A stretch of DNA of 64,000 nucleotides. Source: Bacteroidales bacterium. GTDB lineage: Bacteria > Bacteroidota > Bacteroidia > Bacteroidales > JAADGE01. Shown here one piece after another: positions 62,673 to 64,000 of this stretch (position 1 is its first letter; the number at the start of each line of letters is the position of its first letter). Below the pieces are notes generated by a model. It ran no database searches. It had not been told where the DNA came from and saw only the letters and a list, made by a program, of their open reading frames with translations. A program made the position numbers and the translations under genes. The stretch covers positions 1 to 64,000 of the forward strand of contig JAIORQ010000009.1 in NCBI GenBank assembly GCA_021108035.1. Direction: 5' to 3'.

Positions 62673-64000
62673 TCATGATTCAACAGCATTAATTTGCTTA
62701 ATAGTTTCACTCGCTTTTTTTCTCATCTCCCAAGATATATCATTTTCTTTTATTTCGTCAAGAAAGGGTAAAGCAGATTTGTTTTGCAATCGGCCGAGGG
62801 CTTCCATCACTTTTATTCTGACTTGTATATCATTTTCATTTTTCAACATATTTATAATTCTTTCAGATTTATTTTCCAAACGAGCTATAGATTCAAAAAT
62901 ATTTACATCTGATAACACATCTTCCTTATTTAACATCTTTTCAAGAATAACTGTGCTTGATTCATTGCCGAGACTGCCCAAAGCAATTACAGCCTCCTCA
63001 CGAACAGAGTAATCACTGCTTTTTAATCCTCCGACTACTGTTTCAAGAGCAGATTTATCTCCTAATTCGCCGAGGGTACGTATAGCCCATACCTGTAATC
63101 GAATATTTTCATTTTCAGTTGCAAGTTCTCTTATGTATTGAATGGTATAAGTTTCACCCAGTTGGTACAGAGCCTTTGCAACTGACGGTTTTAATGTACT
63201 ACTTTTATGTTTCCATATTTCTTTTAGAAGTGGTATTGCTCTTTTGTCTTTTATATCCCCCAATAACTCACAAATGAGTTCTGTCTCATAATCAATAGTT
63301 TTATCTGTTGTTATCTTCTTTAACAATAACTTCATTAATGCAGGAACTGTTGTACTGTCTTTTAATTCTGTTAATGCTCCCAATGCAGTTAACCGGATAG
63401 TATTTATATCAGAATTTAATAAGGGAATAATAAAGGCTGATGCTGTTTTGTCTTTTATAAAACCCAGCGACTGTGTGGCCGAAGATACCAATACAAGATC
63501 TTTGTCGTTTTTTAATATATCAATAAGAACAGGTACTGCATTTTTATCTTTTAATGAACCTAATGCATGAATAGCTGAATTCCGTACGGATTTAATATCT
63601 TTTTTATCTTTTACAACATTAATAAGTATGGGTAAGACCTCTTTGTTGCCTATCTGACCGATACATATTGCTGAAAGCTCACGAATTTGTTTATCTTCCG
63701 TCTTGTCCTTTAGATGGTTTGCAATAGACAGAGCAACCGAAGAATCTCCCATTTTGGATAAACTCAAAATTGCATTTGCTCGAATTTTTGGATCTTTACT
63801 TTTTAATAATTCTTTTATATCATTAAAATATGCCTTTTCACCCCATTCGCCCAAAATTGATGTTGATATGGCACAAAGGTCAGAATCCTCATTTTTTAAC
63901 AGTTTAGCAAGAATATTTGAAGTTTGCTTATAGTCATTAGCCTTATACAGCTTTATGATATCCATTTTGATTTTTACGGGTTCATCCTCTTTCAATAATA
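62673..64000 (-). CDS. HEAT-repeat protein (5' end beyond the window)
   Basis: At least 440 residues; the frame stays open to the window edge, so the true start is likely outside. About 13 HEAT-like repeats of around 31 residues, with units such as IRANAILSLSKMGDSSVAL, VRNSAIHALGSLKDKNAVPV and VREEAVIALGSLGNESS (VxxxAxxALGxLGD). A protein-binding solenoid similar to phycobilisome-lyase-type or PBS-lyase HEAT proteins; partner unknown. Confidence 0.85.
   Translation of the reverse strand, partial: LLKEDEPVKIKMDIIKLYKANDYKQTSNILAKLLKNEDSDLCAISTSILGEWGEKAYFNDIKELLKSKDPKIRANAILSLSKMGDSSVALSIANHLKDKTEDKQIRELSAICIGQIGNKEVLPILINVVKDKKDIKSVRNSAIHALGSLKDKNAVPVLIDILKNDKDLVLVSSATQSLGFIKDKTASAFIIPLLNSDINTIRLTALGALTELKDSTTVPALMKLLLKKITTDKTIDYETELICELLGDIKDKRAIPLLKEIWKHKSSTLKPSVAKALYQLGETYTIQYIRELATENENIRLQVWAIRTLGELGDKSALETVVGGLKSSDYSVREEAVIALGSLGNESSTVILEKMLNKEDVLSDVNIFESIARLENKSERIINMLKNENDIQVRIKVMEALGRLQNKSALPFLDEIKENDISWEMRKKASETIKQINAVES

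Noticed and set aside
62641..63012. Open frame of 123 codons on the plus strand
   Set aside because: Antisense shadow of the HEAT-repeat gene; composition is the mirror of its repeats.

Overview
The window is low-GC DNA (about one third G+C by eye) from a member of the Bacteroidota, most likely a Bacteroidales-like lineage. Evidence: type IX secretion C-terminal sorting domain, SPOR-like and TPR/beta-barrel envelope proteins, two-component propeller (Reg_prop/Y_Y_Y) sensor kinases, LytS/LytTR pairs, a flexirubin/aryl-polyene-type gene set with an aromatic ammonia-lyase, many lipoproteins, and promoters with the Bacteroidota -7 box TAnnTTTG. No rRNA, tRNA or CRISPR was seen.

Layout. 0-1.2 kb: 3' end of an RHS protein with a variable tip and a small membrane protein behind it. 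1.4-3.6 kb: recQ and a cold-shock gene, convergent on a shared terminator. 3.7-7.1 kb: a toxin-antitoxin (TA) island with three modules, two damaged: a PIN toxin split by an IS1595-family element and a TumE-like toxin with an internal stop. Inside the island lies a fossil 3' end of an alpha-2-macroglobulin gene. 7.2-15 kb: intact alpha-2-macroglobulin and an M1 aminopeptidase. 15-21 kb: SPOR-like protein, dnaJ, grpE, a kelch lipoprotein and an outer-membrane protein. 21-28 kb: one minus-strand operon (HAL, FabG-like reductase, ketosynthase, ACP, acyltransferase, methyltransferase, thioesterase, membrane protein), a subset of an aryl-polyene/flexirubin-type pathway. 28-32 kb: ribH, an AraC regulator with an HMA-like N-terminus, and a compact PqqD-like / ATP-grasp / PLP-decarboxylase operon. 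32-37 kb: a urea-transporter/M23-peptidase fusion followed by two TPR proteins, one with a probable barrel. 37-40 kb: TPR membrane protein and recF.

40-56 kb is a repeat-rich, duplicated region: an AraC regulator broken by a frameshift and a MITE, two tandem 1174/1176-aa sensor kinases with gene-conversion tracts, decayed pieces of yceI and araC, a LytS/LytTR pair and yceI. 56-64 kb: PKD and T9SS surface proteins, lipoproteins (one with an HxHDWE motif) and a HEAT-repeat protein that runs off the window.

Main points for a second look: (i) a 216/217-bp MITE in two copies whose 97-nt hairpin carries six compensatory base-pair changes around a nearly invariant apex; (ii) two further miniature inverted-repeat elements; (iii) the PqqD/ATP-grasp/decarboxylase operon with no visible precursor peptide, next to the urea-channel/peptidase fusion; (iv) the TA island with its alpha-2-macroglobulin fossil, which differs from the live gene only at synonymous sites; (v) the mosaic kinase pair. 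All function statements are from motif recognition by eye; no search was run.
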